Notes: generated from the letters alone by a model not told the origin. Counted from the first letter of the stretch, positions 21,938-33,263 are shown. The stretch: DNA of 64,000 nt from Isoetes taiwanensis (GCA_021234155.1 JAJEKV010000002.1:11398725-11462724); one strand, 5' to 3'. Numbers and translations: made by a program.

Positions 21938-21977
21938 TCAGCATTCTTGTCCATGGCTATCCGTAGTATTTCTAGAA
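21938..21977 (+). repeat. B2 repeat (right terminus)
   Basis: Second 40-bp B copy. The LINE 3 reading frame resumes immediately after it with TTGGATATATTTTC (LDIFS). Confidence 0.82.
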
Positions 21978-22512
21978 TTTGGATATATTTTCAATTGCAT
22001 CTGGTTGTCTCCTTAATTGGGCTAAGTGTAGTGCTTTATGGGTGGGGAAGGAAGTAGTTCCGCAATTTTTATATGAGTATGCCTGGAAGGTTGTTGTACC
22101 ATCTGCAAAGACAAAGCTTCTAGGAGTCCCCTTTGGTTTAGATATTGACATGAATGAAGCATGGGATGAAATTATCTTAAATTTACAAAGGCAACTGATT
22201 TGGTGGAGAGGTTCAAAGTTATCCTTGGCAGGTAGAATTCAAGTAGCTAAGTCAGTATTGAACAATACGCATATTTATTTGGTTTCGGTTCTATTGGCTC
22301 CAGCTTCTAAGTTTGCAGAGATAAAAAAGATTGTAAGAGATTTTGTCTGGTGTACCGATCAAGGAGGCACTGTGAACGTGGCGTGGAAGAAATGTATGTT
22401 GTTTAAACAACAAGGAGGACTTGGTATGTTGGATCTTTCTTTCTGTGGTAAGGTCTTAGCTTCTAAGCTATTGTTCGGTTTGTTGAAAGATGGTTGTGCA
22501 TCACCGGTATGA
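21978..22512 (+). pseudogene. LINE 3 reverse transcriptase, thumb region
   Basis: Continues the RT after the nested element: LDIFSIASGCLLNWAKC, ALWVGKEV, YLGVPFG-type KTKLLGVPFGLD, then WWRGSKLSLAGRIQVAKSVL and GGLGMLDLSFCGKVLASKLL, the usual conserved stretches of plant L1-type ORF2. It stops at 22510-22512. Confidence 0.88.
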
Positions 22513-23691
22513 AGTTACTTAAACAATGTATGGTTTTCAAAGAAGTGTATGGTTTTTCATAAGCTTCTTCACATGGTGTGAGAATTGAGCTCCCTTGGGC
22601 ATTGTTATATCCATTGAAAGCTTCTTCACATGCCTCTCCCCGATCTTGAAGTATACTTGCTTCAGGCCTAGAAGGTAGTCCATTGGATAAGGTGATTACA
22701 TTTGATTGGGAAGCTTGTCTCGGGCATCTTCCCCTTTACGTGGTTGCCTTTGTATACTTGGGGCCCATTGGCCAACTACACCCGGTTGTAGAATTTATGC
22801 AGTCGCGCATTCCCAAGCGAGGTGGAGGAGAGCGGTATTATTATTTCTATTGAGCGTGGTATTTTGGTATTGACATTGCTCCTTGGCAATGGTTTTGAGG
22901 AGACATATGGGTTGTTGGATAAAGATATCATTATATGGGCTTATGTAGCAAGTGCCCTTCCTCTAATTAAGAAGGTGGGTAACAAGAGATCTTTGGAACT
23001 TTGTTCAAGGTATTAAAGAAGGCAAGAAGCTAGTAAGTTCATGCTTCAGATTGCTTACCTCCTCAAATACTTTATCACCTTCTCGAAAATGGCACTTCAG
23101 GACTTTTGCCTTCTCAATGGCAATCCATCCGGAACCTTGTTTGGTCTCAATATAATCCTCAAAGGTAAATGTTCTACTTTGGCGGGTGATTCATCGCTCT
23201 TTGAGAGTTAATGAGATGGTTCATCGCTTTAAGTAGGGAGTAAGCCCACTTTGCCCAATGTGTGGCGGTGCATTGAAACATTGGAGCCTTTGTTTATATT
23301 TGTGTGCTGAGTGAGTAGTCTTAGGTCTGGCTGCATTCTCTTTTGGAGTATCTTTGGATAGTCGGCACTTTCTTTTGGGTATTTATCCAAATCGGTGAAT
23401 TTGCTTCTAAAAGGATTGCATTTCACATGGCAAAGTCTTGGCTAATATGGAGTGTCTGAAGCGAAGGCGAAGAAAGGTCTTTTATGATAAGCGTATTTCT
23501 TCTCGGTGGTGCTTCAAGAAATTAAGTAAGAAGTTGTATAATTGCTTTCGGATCTCCAATTGGCCCGATCGTATTAAAATTCCAATATGGAGTGATCATC
23601 TAAAAGTGATTGATGCTTCAGGGACATTTCTTACTTCTGGAAGTACTTTGTAATATTTTGAGTGCATAATATGAAGTAAAACACGTTCTTC
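22513..23691 (+). pseudogene. LINE 3 C-terminal region with zf-RVT-like Cys motif
   Basis: Heavily frameshifted. Around 23210-23310 the plus strand reads EMVHRFK, a stop, then GVSPLCPMCGGALKHWSLCL, matching the CPxCG zinc-binding end of plant LINE ORF2 (zf-RVT). The 3' UTR leads to the poly(A) run at 23692. Confidence 0.75.
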
Positions 23692-23699
23692 AAAAAAAA

Positions 23700-23711
23700 A
23701 AAACTTGGCCT
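23700..23711. repeat. Target-site duplication, right copy, LINE 3
   Basis: AAAACTTGGCCT, identical to 16953-16964; the As merge with the poly(A) tail. Confidence 0.88.
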
Positions 23712-24022
23712 TGCTTACTTGGCATGCCATGTCACCATTTGGAGTGCCTAGATGGCATGCTTGAGCCTAGGTGGCATGCTTGAGCAACCTTGGCATGTTG
23801 GAGCCTAGGTGGCATGTTGGAGCCCGTGTGGCATGTTGGAGCCACCTTGGCATGTTTGAGCCTAGGTGGCATGTTTGAGCCACCTTGGCATGTTGGAGCC
23901 CACCTGGCATGTTGGAGTCCACGTGGCATGTTTGAGCCACCTTGGCATGTTGGAGCCCACGTGGCATGTTAGAGCCCACGTGGCATGTTTGAGCCACCTT
24001 GTCATGTTGGAGCCTAGGTAGC
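23712..24022. repeat. 19-bp minisatellite, right Foldback arm (inverted)
   Basis: Reverse-complement units (CCACCTTGGCATGTTTGAG / CCTAGGTGGCATGTTGGAG), about 15 copies, fewer than the left arm's roughly 30. The block ends GGAGCCTAGGTAGC. Repetitive ORFs here are artefacts. Confidence 0.95.
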
Positions 24023-24375
24023 TAGCTGCTGGTTTCTTGCTGTTGGGTTATGGCTGCATATGATTTAGCTGCATGTGCTTCGTTCACTGGAGCTTATTAG
24101 GTTCAGGCTTGGGCTTGATCGAAACTACTATTTTCAAAAACCATATGTTGATATTCTGTAAAAACACATGTTATTTTTTTAATAAAAAACAAAAAAAAAC
24201 AACACCTAAAAACAATGCATTGATTTTTTTCAAAAAGCTGTCAATTTTCTATGCATAGATTTTTTAGCCAAAAACTACACGTTGTTTCTAGCATTTTCGG
24301 AACAAAACAACAGGTGGGCTTTAAGTGTTGTTTTTCTTCAAAAAAGACAGTGAAAAACTACACATAGAGCGAAAT
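24023..24375. other. AT-rich spacer, nothing recognised
   Basis: Sequence between the Foldback end and the LINE 4 fragment, with A-rich runs near 24180-24200 and no convincing ORF. Confidence 0.5.
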
Positions 24376-24475
24376 TTAGGGTTAGTGTGCTCCTCTGCCC
24401 ATATTGTCAGCCACTGCTCAAGGATGCCAGCCAACAGTTTTGCAAAGTGAGAGCTGACCATAATAGTATGATAGT
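24376..24475 (-). mobile_element. LINE 4 fragment, downstream part of RT fingers
   Basis: On the minus strand this reads NYHTIMVSSHFAKLLAGILE, then QWLTIWAEEH, the segment that follows PIYK...NY in LINE reverse transcriptases. It joins in frame with 39573-39387 once the gypsy element and one ATAGT copy are removed. Confidence 0.82.
24471..24475. repeat. 5-bp target-site duplication, left copy
   Basis: ATAGT, repeated at 39387-39391 directly beyond the other LTR. Confidence 0.9.
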
Positions 24476-26943
24476 TGTTAGCCTAAAACCTGGAACTTTA
24501 GTCTAACCTCAAAGGAAGTTTAAACAAAGTGGTTAGAACCTCCAGATCACTTAGGGTGATCAATCCTTGTCATGTGAAACAAGAAAAGTCATTTTGAAGT
24601 GCTGGTTTTTTCAAAATCACTAGAGTCCCTGAAACTGAAAAAACTGTCAGGGCAAAATCTGACCTTGCAGACACACCTTGTGAGATTTTTGAGATCTTAT
24701 TGATGGTATAGATGGTCAACAAGCAGAGGAAACTTGTGGTGAAAATTTGATTTGATTTGAATGAAGGAAGGTCAAGAAAATCTAGGTCAAAGATGGGTCA
24801 AAAAGTTGGCCAGTGCCAAAACAGAGAGCCAAAATTTGCAGATGGAGTCTGATAGGGAATTTTGGGTTGGGATCTGTGCAGGCAACTTCAGAATAGCGTC
24901 TAGATCACGTGCATAAGGTTTAACTAGCAAAAAGATGTTTTAATTTTTCTGTAAGTAGTCAAAGCTTCAAGAAAAAGACAAACTCTGTAACAGTTATGAG
25001 AAAAATTCTTTTTATATGTTTTCTCTGGATGTATAGGCTTCTAGGATTTTTATGAGGATGAAATGCAACTACCTGAAGGGAATATAACTTGGAGTAAATA
25101 TTTTGGCTTTGTATTTAGTTTTAAGCTTTAACAAACAATGCAAGGTTATAAAGGATGAATGAATAATGATGACAATAATTTTCCAGGCAAAGACTATGTA
25201 TTATAGCAAGATGATACCGAAAAATCTAATAGTATCAAAAGGTATTACCAAAATAATGGTGCTTGAGAGCAAATTCCAGGGTTGTCTGAGCCTCTAGAAA
25301 GCCTCAAACTACCAATGAAGCACAATGAAGTGATTATTAGAGTTGCAGTTGAAGTGTTTTGATGTCGAACAAGTCACGCCATGTCAGATTCTTCGGTTTG
25401 AGCGAGAAATAGAGCAAAATTTGAGCGAGTAGAGCAAGATAATATCAAGAAATAGTGCGCCAAAATCCAGAGGTATATCTCGAGGGGCGTATTGATTTGA
25501 TCAGTATTCTTTGGCTTAAGAACCGTTCTTCCCACAAACTAGCTTCGGCCGAAAGTGATGTAAGGCCAAATTTGAGCAATTTCTCTCGGATCAAGTGCCA
25601 CAGAGGATCCCCAAGGTCTCGGAAAAGGTTCAGGAGATAATTTCGGGTGAAAATTGGCGGGCTTCAATTAAATTTAGGCACGAATTGGCCGGATTTAGCA
25701 GTCTCCCCTATTTTTTAGGGTTCGTCGAAAAATTCTAAAGGGTTATATATCCCACAGGCCGAAAAGGTTTTGGCGACTCCTGTATATAAGGAATAACGTT
25801 GACCGGTCTAATAAGATTGTGTGCCACCTTGAGGGGACAACTAGCCCGTGTAATACGGCCCCCGCCCCGCCACGTGGAAATGGGAATGAAAATAGGGGGT
25901 GATGTGGAAACGATGTAGAGGTGATGTGGAAATAGATAGGGTAGATAGGCTATAATAGGTTTTTTATTTTCTATGGCACGCATCCCAAGAATCCAAATTT
26001 GAAGGCCTTTACAAGGGTTTTTTCAAAATTTAAAAAAGCCAAATTAGCTCTTTTTTGCCAAGCTTTCCATCTAGAGAAATTTTGGTTGAGCTGAAACACT
26101 TCAATTTTTTGCCCTTTTGACCCATGGTCAATGAATACTGCAACTTGGAGATGGTGAAAAAATCATGGGAAAAAGATGGGGAAAAGGTGCAAATAGGCTA
26201 TAATAGGGTTTACGAAGATGAAATGAGGGTGAAAATAGAGTTTTCTTGCCCTTTTCGGTTTTCAAGATCATTAGGGGGCAATTCTCAAATGAAGGTAGGA
26301 CCAATAAAAAGTGGGTAGTGGAATGATGAGAAAAGGACTCAAAGGTGGAAAAAATGGTGAAAGAAAGGTTTTTGAAGGCTCTTGGGATATAAAAAGGTGT
26401 ATATAAGATGAATGGAATGAGGAAAAGATGGGTACCTCTGTAGCACTTGATTTCATCTCATATTGTTTCTAAAGCTCAAATCATACCTCATAGTGAAAAT
26501 AAGTTTGCTCACAACCTAAGGGTCTTCAAACTTCTGTAAGGGTCTTCCAAACTTCAAGGCTAGAATAAGAGCAAATTTCACTTCCAAGATGGCATTCTCA
26601 TGTGTGTGACCTCAAAACTACTAATGCAACTCAAGTAAGCTTCATAAGGTTGAACTTTGGTAAAATGCCTTGTGGCTCCTTGATAAACGTGCTATAGCCT
26701 TTGCCTGGTCTTCAAATCAAAGGGAAAATGTTAAACAAATGGGAATGTGTCTAGAAAGGTGCTTTACCTCAAGGAAAAGACTAGGCTATAAAATGAGATC
26801 CCCAATGCCTTCCAATCTTGGTCAAATGTCTTCCAAACTCTAATGGGATCACAATAGCCTGGAACTTTTCCTTAGAGGAAATATAAATGAAACAAAAGGT
26901 TTGATACATAGATGCTGGTCCATGTTGCCAAACATGGGCAACA
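24476..26943 (-). repeat. 3' LTR (left), 2468 bp
   Basis: Plus-strand ends are TGTTAGCC...GGGCAACA, near-identical to 36922-39386. It carries a short extra stretch near 24938 (TTTTAATTTTTCTG) absent from the other LTR. It contains the palindrome-prone tip TGTTGCC...GGCAACA. Confidence 0.93.
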
Positions 26944-26960
26944 TCTCCTCAAAGGAAAGA
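26944..26960 (-). promoter_or_regulatory. Candidate polypurine tract
   Basis: Reading toward the 3' LTR on the minus strand, the last internal bases are TTTGAGGAGA followed by the LTR start TGTTG. It is a short purine run in the position where plus-strand priming occurs. Confidence 0.4.
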
Positions 26961-27524
26961 ATAGGCTGGTCCCCTCAGCCTAACAGATGTAAACTTAGAC
27001 TGAGGATCTTCAGATAATGCAAAAATTTACTGGTGCAGGTGACAGAATGATGTAGAATGATGAAAGAGAGTGGTATGAGTATGAGATGAACTCTGCTATG
27101 GTGGAAATGTGGTGCAGAGCATTGGAGGAAATGAAAATAAAAGAATAGAAGGCTGAAATGGTAGGTAAGGCAACTTATAGGCAGATGGAAATACAGGAGA
27201 AAAGAATGAACCTGCATATGACAGTAAAATCAAAGTTAGCATGAGTGCCAAGCAAGATATGGAAAATTATATATGGATAGCACTCTAGAACTCCAATGAA
27301 GAAGCAAGGTCTCATGAAGAATAAGCCAGTTTACAAGGCAGATGAAATGTGTTGACAAATGGCCCCACATCATGACAACATAGAACTCATTAGTAGGTAA
27401 TAATCAAAGTCTTATCCCCTGTGGCCACATCCCTGCAGCTAAACAGAAACAAACACTATTAAACCTCAAAGGAAATATGCAAATCAAAAGAAATTTTAAA
27501 AACTCAACTTTGAAGCTATAAACT
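26961..27524. other. Non-coding tract between integrase stop and 3' LTR
   Basis: No conserved motif; short ORFs only. Typical of the 3' untranslated part of large gypsy elements. Confidence 0.5.
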
Positions 27525-27527
27525 AAC

Positions 27528-28855
27528 CTATTCTAAGCTAGAACAAATGTCTATATAGAAATGAATAGGCTTAAGCGGGGCATCTTTGAGGCCAATATCT
27601 TTTAAGGGGTTTGGCAACTCTAAACCTGTACCAAGATCTGTCAATCTATAAGATGAGCAGCCAGCCTCTCCTAAAAATCGATAGGGGCCCTCCAGGGGGT
27701 TTTCAAACTTGGAAAGCTTTCCTTCATCTGCAACATTCCACTTCAAAACTAATTCCATAGGTGCAAACTTATCTTGTAGTTTGTGAGCAGCCTTGAAAGT
27801 TGCTGCACTCTTTAGCCTTCTTGACAAATTGTAATTCTCTGCAACAAACCTTTCTTCATCCAATTTTAACAGATTTTCATACCTGTGCTTCAAGGCTTCA
27901 GAAAACTCCAACTCAAGCTTGAGTGCCATCCTTAAAGAGGGTATCTCTAACTTTCATTTGGGAATGATGACCTCTACTCCATATACTAAACTGAAAGGTG
28001 AGGCATTAGTAGCTGCTTTAGAGGTAATTCTATGAGCCCAAAGAGCATCATATAATTTCAAGTGCCAATCCCTTTGGTTTTGGCAAACTGTTTTCTGCAA
28101 AATACCCTTAAGCACTTTGTTAGTAGACTCAGCTTGGCCATTTCCTTGAGGATAATAGGCTGAGCTTTTCACATGCTTGATCTTGAGGCTTGAAACAAGA
28201 AAATTAATCACCTCATTAATAAAAGTAGAGCCTCTATCAGTCAAAATTTTAAAGGGAATGTCAAACCTGGAGCAAATATTCTCATGCAAAAATCTAGCAG
28301 TAGTATGGGCATTTGCTTTCCTTAAGGGTCTTTGCTTCTGACCACTTAGTGAACAGTGCGTAGCTACAACAATGTATTCATCTTTGGGCTGAGGATGGAG
28401 GATTGATAGGACCAACATAGTCCAATCCCCAAACTTGAAATGGACCAGGGGAGACAATTCCTGTAAGAGGAGCAGGGTGCAAGATTCTTTTGCCAAAGAT
28501 CTGGCATTGATGACAAGTCTTTATAACATCATAACAATCTTTAAATAAATGAGGCCAAAAGTAACCAGACCTCAATATCTTCTTGGCGGTTATTATGCGC
28601 TGCAAAATGACCACCACAAACACCTTTGTGATTTTCAGCAAGTACCAGGGCAGCTTCATCTTCATCAACACATCTTAAGAGTACACCATCCCTGTTTACC
28701 TTGCACAAAATGTCACCAACCAAGGAGTAAGTCAAACATTTTAAACTTGTAAGCTTGGCTTTTTGAAAATTCAGAAGGTATCTCTTGATACTGAAGGAAC
28801 CTCCTAATAGGTTGTTGCCAACCTTGAGCTTGTATAGCTGACAAGTCCTGCTCAT
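27528..28855 (-). pseudogene. Integrase and C-terminal tail of gypsy pol
   Basis: Three frames joined by frameshifts: 28855-28541, 28671-28378 and 28496-27954, then 27929-27528. The HHCC zinc domain is visible as ENHKGVCGGH ... CHQCQIFGK. The catalytic core starts WGLDYVGPI (first Asp), has LTDRGSTFINEV (second Asp) and YPQGNGQAESTNK (Glu). A typical C-terminal piece WAHRITSKAATNASPFSLVY follows, with a tail ending in SLE. It would insert the element DNA into the genome. All three catalytic residues survive, but the frame does not. Confidence 0.92.
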
Positions 28856-29235
28856 TTACAACAAGGTTAGTCATTTCTTCTTCTTGTACAACATCCTCAT
28901 GTTCAAAGTAGGCAGCAGGTAAGTATAAACTCGGATTGTTCAATACATGAATGACCTTTACCTTTAAATCATAAGATTGGAGCCTACAAGCCCATCTATG
29001 AAGCTTGGGTTTTTCTAATTTCTTACCATACAAAAAAGGCATGGGGTTCTGCTGCATGTAGATAGTGGCTTGGGATTTTTGTAGAAGATGTCCCTGTCTT
29101 TCTATCAAAAAGATGAGAGCAGCAGCACTCCTTTCTACCTTAGCATACTTCTCTTCAGCTTGAGACCATTGTTTGCTTGCAAAAGCAATGGGGTGCCTAT
29201 CCTGCAAAATGGCAACTCCAGCAGCTTTTTTAGTA
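28713..29235 (-). pseudogene. Gypsy RNase H domain, 5' part lost at the foreign insert
   Basis: Minus-strand frame opening TKKAAGVAILQDRHPIAFAS, then KQWSQAEEKYAKVERSAAAL, KLHRWACRLQSYDLKVKVIH and a connection segment. The leading YTDAS strand with the first catalytic Asp is absent because the roughly 4-kb insert begins just upstream (minus sense). This is the RNase H normally fused to RT in Ty3/gypsy. Confidence 0.87.
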
Positions 29236-32200
29236 ATGGTTATATAAACTTTAAATGGTAATGAAAGGTTTGGAGTTTTTGGGTTGCCCCTAGGGGGGCA
29301 AGCCCTTGTTTATGTGGGTTTATGGCATATTCCAGGTATGTGCCAATATATGCCTGGAATATGCCAATGACTGCTAAAAACTTGATATCGGAGGTAAACT
29401 GGCGGTGGCCATTTGTTGGTGGCGACCACTTTCGAAAACCGCATACGGTCTTTGGGTCCTCGCTATAAGCATTCTTATTCAAGAAGCTTTTGGATCTTGA
29501 CTTCTAAGAGATGGTAGAAAAAGAGCAAAGTTTTGGCTTGGCGCGGATGATGGAATCAAGAAGTCCCGAGGGACAAGCACTGAAGATGGGAAAAACCCAA
29601 ATGACCGGGGAAAGAAATCTGGTAGGGATTGCTTTCGGTTTAAGACCAAGTGATCGAGAACAAAGGTAATTTTGCTGCGTTTTGGATTCAAGCAAGAAAT
29701 TAGATTTAATAGCAAGAAACAGAGTATCTAGAAGCCAGGAGCAAGCTATTTGATGAGCTGCAAAGCTTGGTGAAGCAACTCCTTCATGTTCGATTAAGAA
29801 TCGAATCTTCTTGTATGCACTATGTTAATTGATTGCGGTCTGCGGTAGCAAGAAATTGCTCTTGCCAAGGCGCGGTCACATGTCTGTCACATTTATTACT
29901 CATTACGCTCATAAGGTGCGTTTGATGCATAGTTTTCCAGTTTAACTTACGTTAATACTTTCTTTTTCTCTGTTTTACCGATTTGGTGCCTTAGCTGGTT
30001 CGTTTTGCCTCCACAAATTCTCATCCATGACATGATGATTAGGTAATTTTTGCATTGCGCATGGTATGCTATATCATGTTTACCTGAGAAAATGGTAATG
30101 ATGTGCAGGTCAAAGTGCAACTTTTCTTTACATACCAGACTATGCATAAATTCTTCGTGGTCAGATTTCTTGTCCGCATTAAAGCGATCTGCATTTCCTT
30201 CCCCTGTTTGTTTCTTCGTGCATCTTTATCAGCTTGAATTTTTCGAGACCCCATGCCTTTAATGACACCTTGTAAGATTTTAGCTTTTCTGGCTGGATAT
30301 CTGACATGCAAATAAGAAATATCCCATGTTGTTTTTGTTTTCTAGAAATATAGTATATCAATGGTGCAGTCTTTCCTGTGGCATTTATTTGAATCTAACA
30401 GAAGCTTTTCAGTAGGATTTTGGTACGTCTACTTTATTTCCTAGATCGCATGTGAGAAAAAATGTGCAGCTTTACAATCTATATTATATCCTTGCTCTGT
30501 TATTTGATACCATGTTTCTAGGTATAAAGCAACATAGGAGAAGAAATCACATGCTTGCAATAGATTGTCGAATAGATTCTTCTATCCCTAAAAGAATTTT
30601 CCGTTATTCATTCTATTGTGCTGTACAAGGGAGCGAAGCCAAGAATTATGTCTTTTGCGCTATGAAAAAGCAGGATCATTATATTCACATGTGTTGGATA
30701 TAAGGAAGCACAGAAGCAAAGAATTTTGGTGATTTGAAGGGATTCGTCTGTGAAAAAGACTAAAGAGCCAGAAAACTTGCCTGTTTTGGATATTCTAGCA
30801 AGAGGGATATATTATATTTACTTCAGCCATGGATGGCCCAATTGTGGGAAGAAGAAAGAACCGGCATGCGGGTAATTTGCCTTCAAAAAGAGGGCAATAT
30901 CTTGAGGCATTGTCAATTATATGGAGATGATATGACATCAAGAAAAACATGCAAACACTAGAAGCAAGTGCTCATTTCAAATTCTTTGGATGCCCACAAA
31001 CACCGGATCGTGAATTAAAACTGATATCGATGGTAAGTCTTTGGATTTATTCTCGCTTAAATCTTAAAGCTAGCTTGTCTATGATAAAAAGCGGTGCATT
31101 TTTTCTTTTGTCTTGGCAAGACAATCATTTAAAGGCAATTGTTCTACTTTGATAGCAGACACTAAAGATGGATTTGGTTTGCTTAAGACTCATCTTAATC
31201 AATGATAATGGGATCATATATCTTTTACATCAGGGAATGAAGCACTTAGGTCCTATGCTATCATGATCAACGACGAGATCGAATCTGTGCAACAGGAGGT
31301 GCAGATAGATATGAAAATCCCCAAATGTTCGGATCAAGACTCGCCATTACCAATCTATTTGAAGATGAGTGCAAGCGTATTATGCGCAACATAAATTTGT
31401 ACATTTACATTACACTCGTCCCTCCCTTAGATGTTGCATAGGTCGAGAACAGAATAAAGTTAGATCTAAGATTACATCTTTGAAATATGTAGGAAGGCGA
31501 ACGCGGTAGCTTCTCTCAAAAAACTTGTTCTCATGGAATATTATGGTCTCAATATATGCCCAAGGCAATATTGGAATGGTCAATTGACCTTATTGATAGT
31601 ACCAACAGAATGTAGGCATCATTGGTTGCATATGAACCTAATCTTTACCCCACTCTGATATCTTATTGTTGGTATCATGTAGATCCATCTATATTTTTCC
31701 CAGTTGATGTCAGGTTCACCTCTCCAAGAACATTCTGCAATATAAAGGTACTGTATTATGTTCTGGCAATATTAGTATCAAATATATTATACATGGCTTT
31801 ACTGTACATTGCAGGTTGCAAGTGTGAACCAGATACAGAATGGAGATGATGTAAAGTTTACAGTGAGGACACAGCTTATTACTGACAAATACCAAGTGTT
31901 TTAGCACAAACAACTAAGCTCGTCCATCTAGGGACAATTGCTTTTGTGCATCCATCGGTCATAGTTGTGAGAAATAGCTTGCAGTCATTTGTAGCTCTGG
32001 CGTATTATTTCCAAACGTCATTTGATTCTCATTTGTTGTTGAGACATATCGCGGCAATTACAAATTAAATCTACAAAGTTATAGTTTGACTAAAGCTGTG
32101 GTCTCGCACTCATAATTAAGCGTTCCAATAATTTACTTTCAGCATTCCCATTTCGGATATAATTTCTTATCCCAAAATTGTGTTCATACAAAAAAGAGGG

Positions 32201-33263
32201 AGAAAAAATCTCAGGAAGCTCTTACATTTGAAGTTTAGTTAAATGCATTTCAGGTTCGCACGCCTGATGCCAAAGTGGCATAATTTTTTTTAAGAATGTT
32301 ACGAGATTTTCACCCGTCCGTTAAAATTGCATTTCTTGAACCTTCTTGTGCAAGCAATTGCATTTTCGGCCTCTCTCTAATGGCGTCTGCCAGGGATATT
32401 TGTATACAAGATAATCTATGAAACACAATTCTTGGATTGAAAAAAACTTGTTAAGGGTGGCTCCATATATCTATGAAATACAATTATGGATCCAAAAGAA
32501 CTTGTTAATGGTGGGTGCCAGGTAATTTATATGGAACATAGATGTTGGATTAAATAAACTTGTATGGGAGGGCTCTTGTGTAATTAATCTATTTTGGACA
32601 CACTTGCTTTATCCAATGAGTTGTGTTCACAATTTTTCGCAATGCATGTAGTTTATACCTTGCCTTTTTTTTTTGCCCTTTGCTAGGGCGACTTCGTTGT
32701 TCCCACGGCTATCCCACGGCTATTGAGCCCTCGTGACATTCTTTGTCTATAGAACGAAATAGCTCTTCATTGAAAAGGATACAATTTTAATAATGGCTTT
32801 CCAATTGAGATTTTACACATTGAAAATGTGATATAAATCATCACCATAAGTGTGATAACCATCAAGTCAATTGGGTATGGTCAGGTTGCAAGGGAGCATT
32901 CAATGTTCTTTGTTGTTTGCTCTCGAAATGTAATGAGACTTTTTCATTATTGTTCCAAGAACACATGATGTAACATTTGAAAATTTGGTGGACTCTCTTG
33001 CACATACAATTAGTTTTTCTTCTTCAATGAAATTAACACCTTGCATTGATAGGAACAATCTGATATCATGGCAATGCCATATAAGCTTGTATTTTATTGA
33101 AAAATTGTGGCATTCAAAATATCATAATGGGGAACATATAATTCTTTCGATAGTAACAAGCTAAAATACGAAGAGTAAACAACATTAATCTTAAGAACTT
33201 GGAAAAACAGAAACCATGAAAACACACTTTCACGCCATCGAAGGGCAACCCCTCGTGCGCAGC
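29236..33263. other. About 4-kb foreign insert inside gypsy pol
   Basis: Pol reads to ICHSTLLT at about 33264 and resumes with TKKAAGVAIL at about 29235; everything between has no gypsy homology that I can see. The left part (29279-29300) and right part (33240-33262) share GGGTTGCCC in inverted orientation, a weak hint of terminal repeats. Inside, 29511-29665 is an ATG-initiated exon-like ORF ending at a good donor (CAAAGGTAATTT), and further gene-like patches occur near 30829-31030 and 31235-31380. A hairpin GGCATATTCCAGG...CCTGGAATATGCC lies at about 29325-29365. No product recognised; probably a transposon that captured gene fragments. Confidence 0.6.
29511..29665 (+). CDS. Candidate first exon of an unrecognised gene in the insert
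   Basis: Begins MVEKEQSFGLARMMESR and runs 51 codons plus two bases to a consensus donor AAAGGTAATT. Composition is less AT-rich than around it. No family recognised and downstream exons are not certain; it may be a captured gene fragment. Confidence 0.25.

Larger units (their letters stand above)
18729..21977 (+). mobile_element. Split-direct-repeat retrotransposon (tyrosine-recombinase, PAT/Ngaro-like), non-autonomous
   Basis: Ends and interior follow the plan A1 ... B1 A2 ... B2. A1 is 18729-18908 and A2 is 21185-21364 (180 bp each). B1 is 21144-21183 and B2 is 21938-21977 (40 bp each). B1 abuts A2 with one base between, so the internal B1A2 unit equals the right end joined to the left end, as in a circular intermediate. 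This is the split direct repeat structure described for PAT, Ngaro and kangaroo-type YR retrotransposons. The LINE flanks (IIKKI at the left, LDIFSIASG at the right) show no target duplication, also as expected for recombinase-mediated insertion. Only a Gag-like ORF (19020-19574) is present, with no RT, RNase H or recombinase, so it depends on a partner element elsewhere. Confidence 0.72.
16965..23699 (+). mobile_element. L1-type LINE (LINE 3), 5'-truncated, inserted in the Foldback right arm
   Basis: It starts within the endonuclease domain, as expected for aborted reverse transcription, and ends in a poly(A) run (23692-23699) flanked by the 12-bp duplication AAAACTTGGCCT. Domains in order are endonuclease C-terminal half (16985-17300), linker (17300-17950), reverse transcriptase (17970-18728 and from 21978), and a C-terminal zf-RVT-like Cys motif (23220-23330). 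It is interrupted at 18729-21977 by another retroelement. Stops and frameshifts, including TGA at 18381-18383 where the frame otherwise continues, make it inactive. Unlike LINEs 1 and 2 it has a plain poly(A) tail, placing it in a different clade. Confidence 0.92.
14021..24022. mobile_element. Foldback-like element with about 1.75-kb inverted arms (interrupted by LINE 3)
   Basis: The left arm 14021-15766 is the reverse complement, with divergence, of 15851-16966 continued at 23712-24022 after removal of LINE 3. The loop is only 84 bases (15767-15850). In each arm the outer part is a 19-bp minisatellite and the inner part (about 1.15 kb) is non-repetitive. Long inverted arms made of terminal tandem repeats plus a small loop are the hallmark of Foldback transposons. 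Without LINE 3 the element would be about 3.27 kb. No transposase is encoded. Outer ends read GCTACCTAGGC (left) and GCCTAGGTAGC (right). I could not fix a target duplication. Confidence 0.82.
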
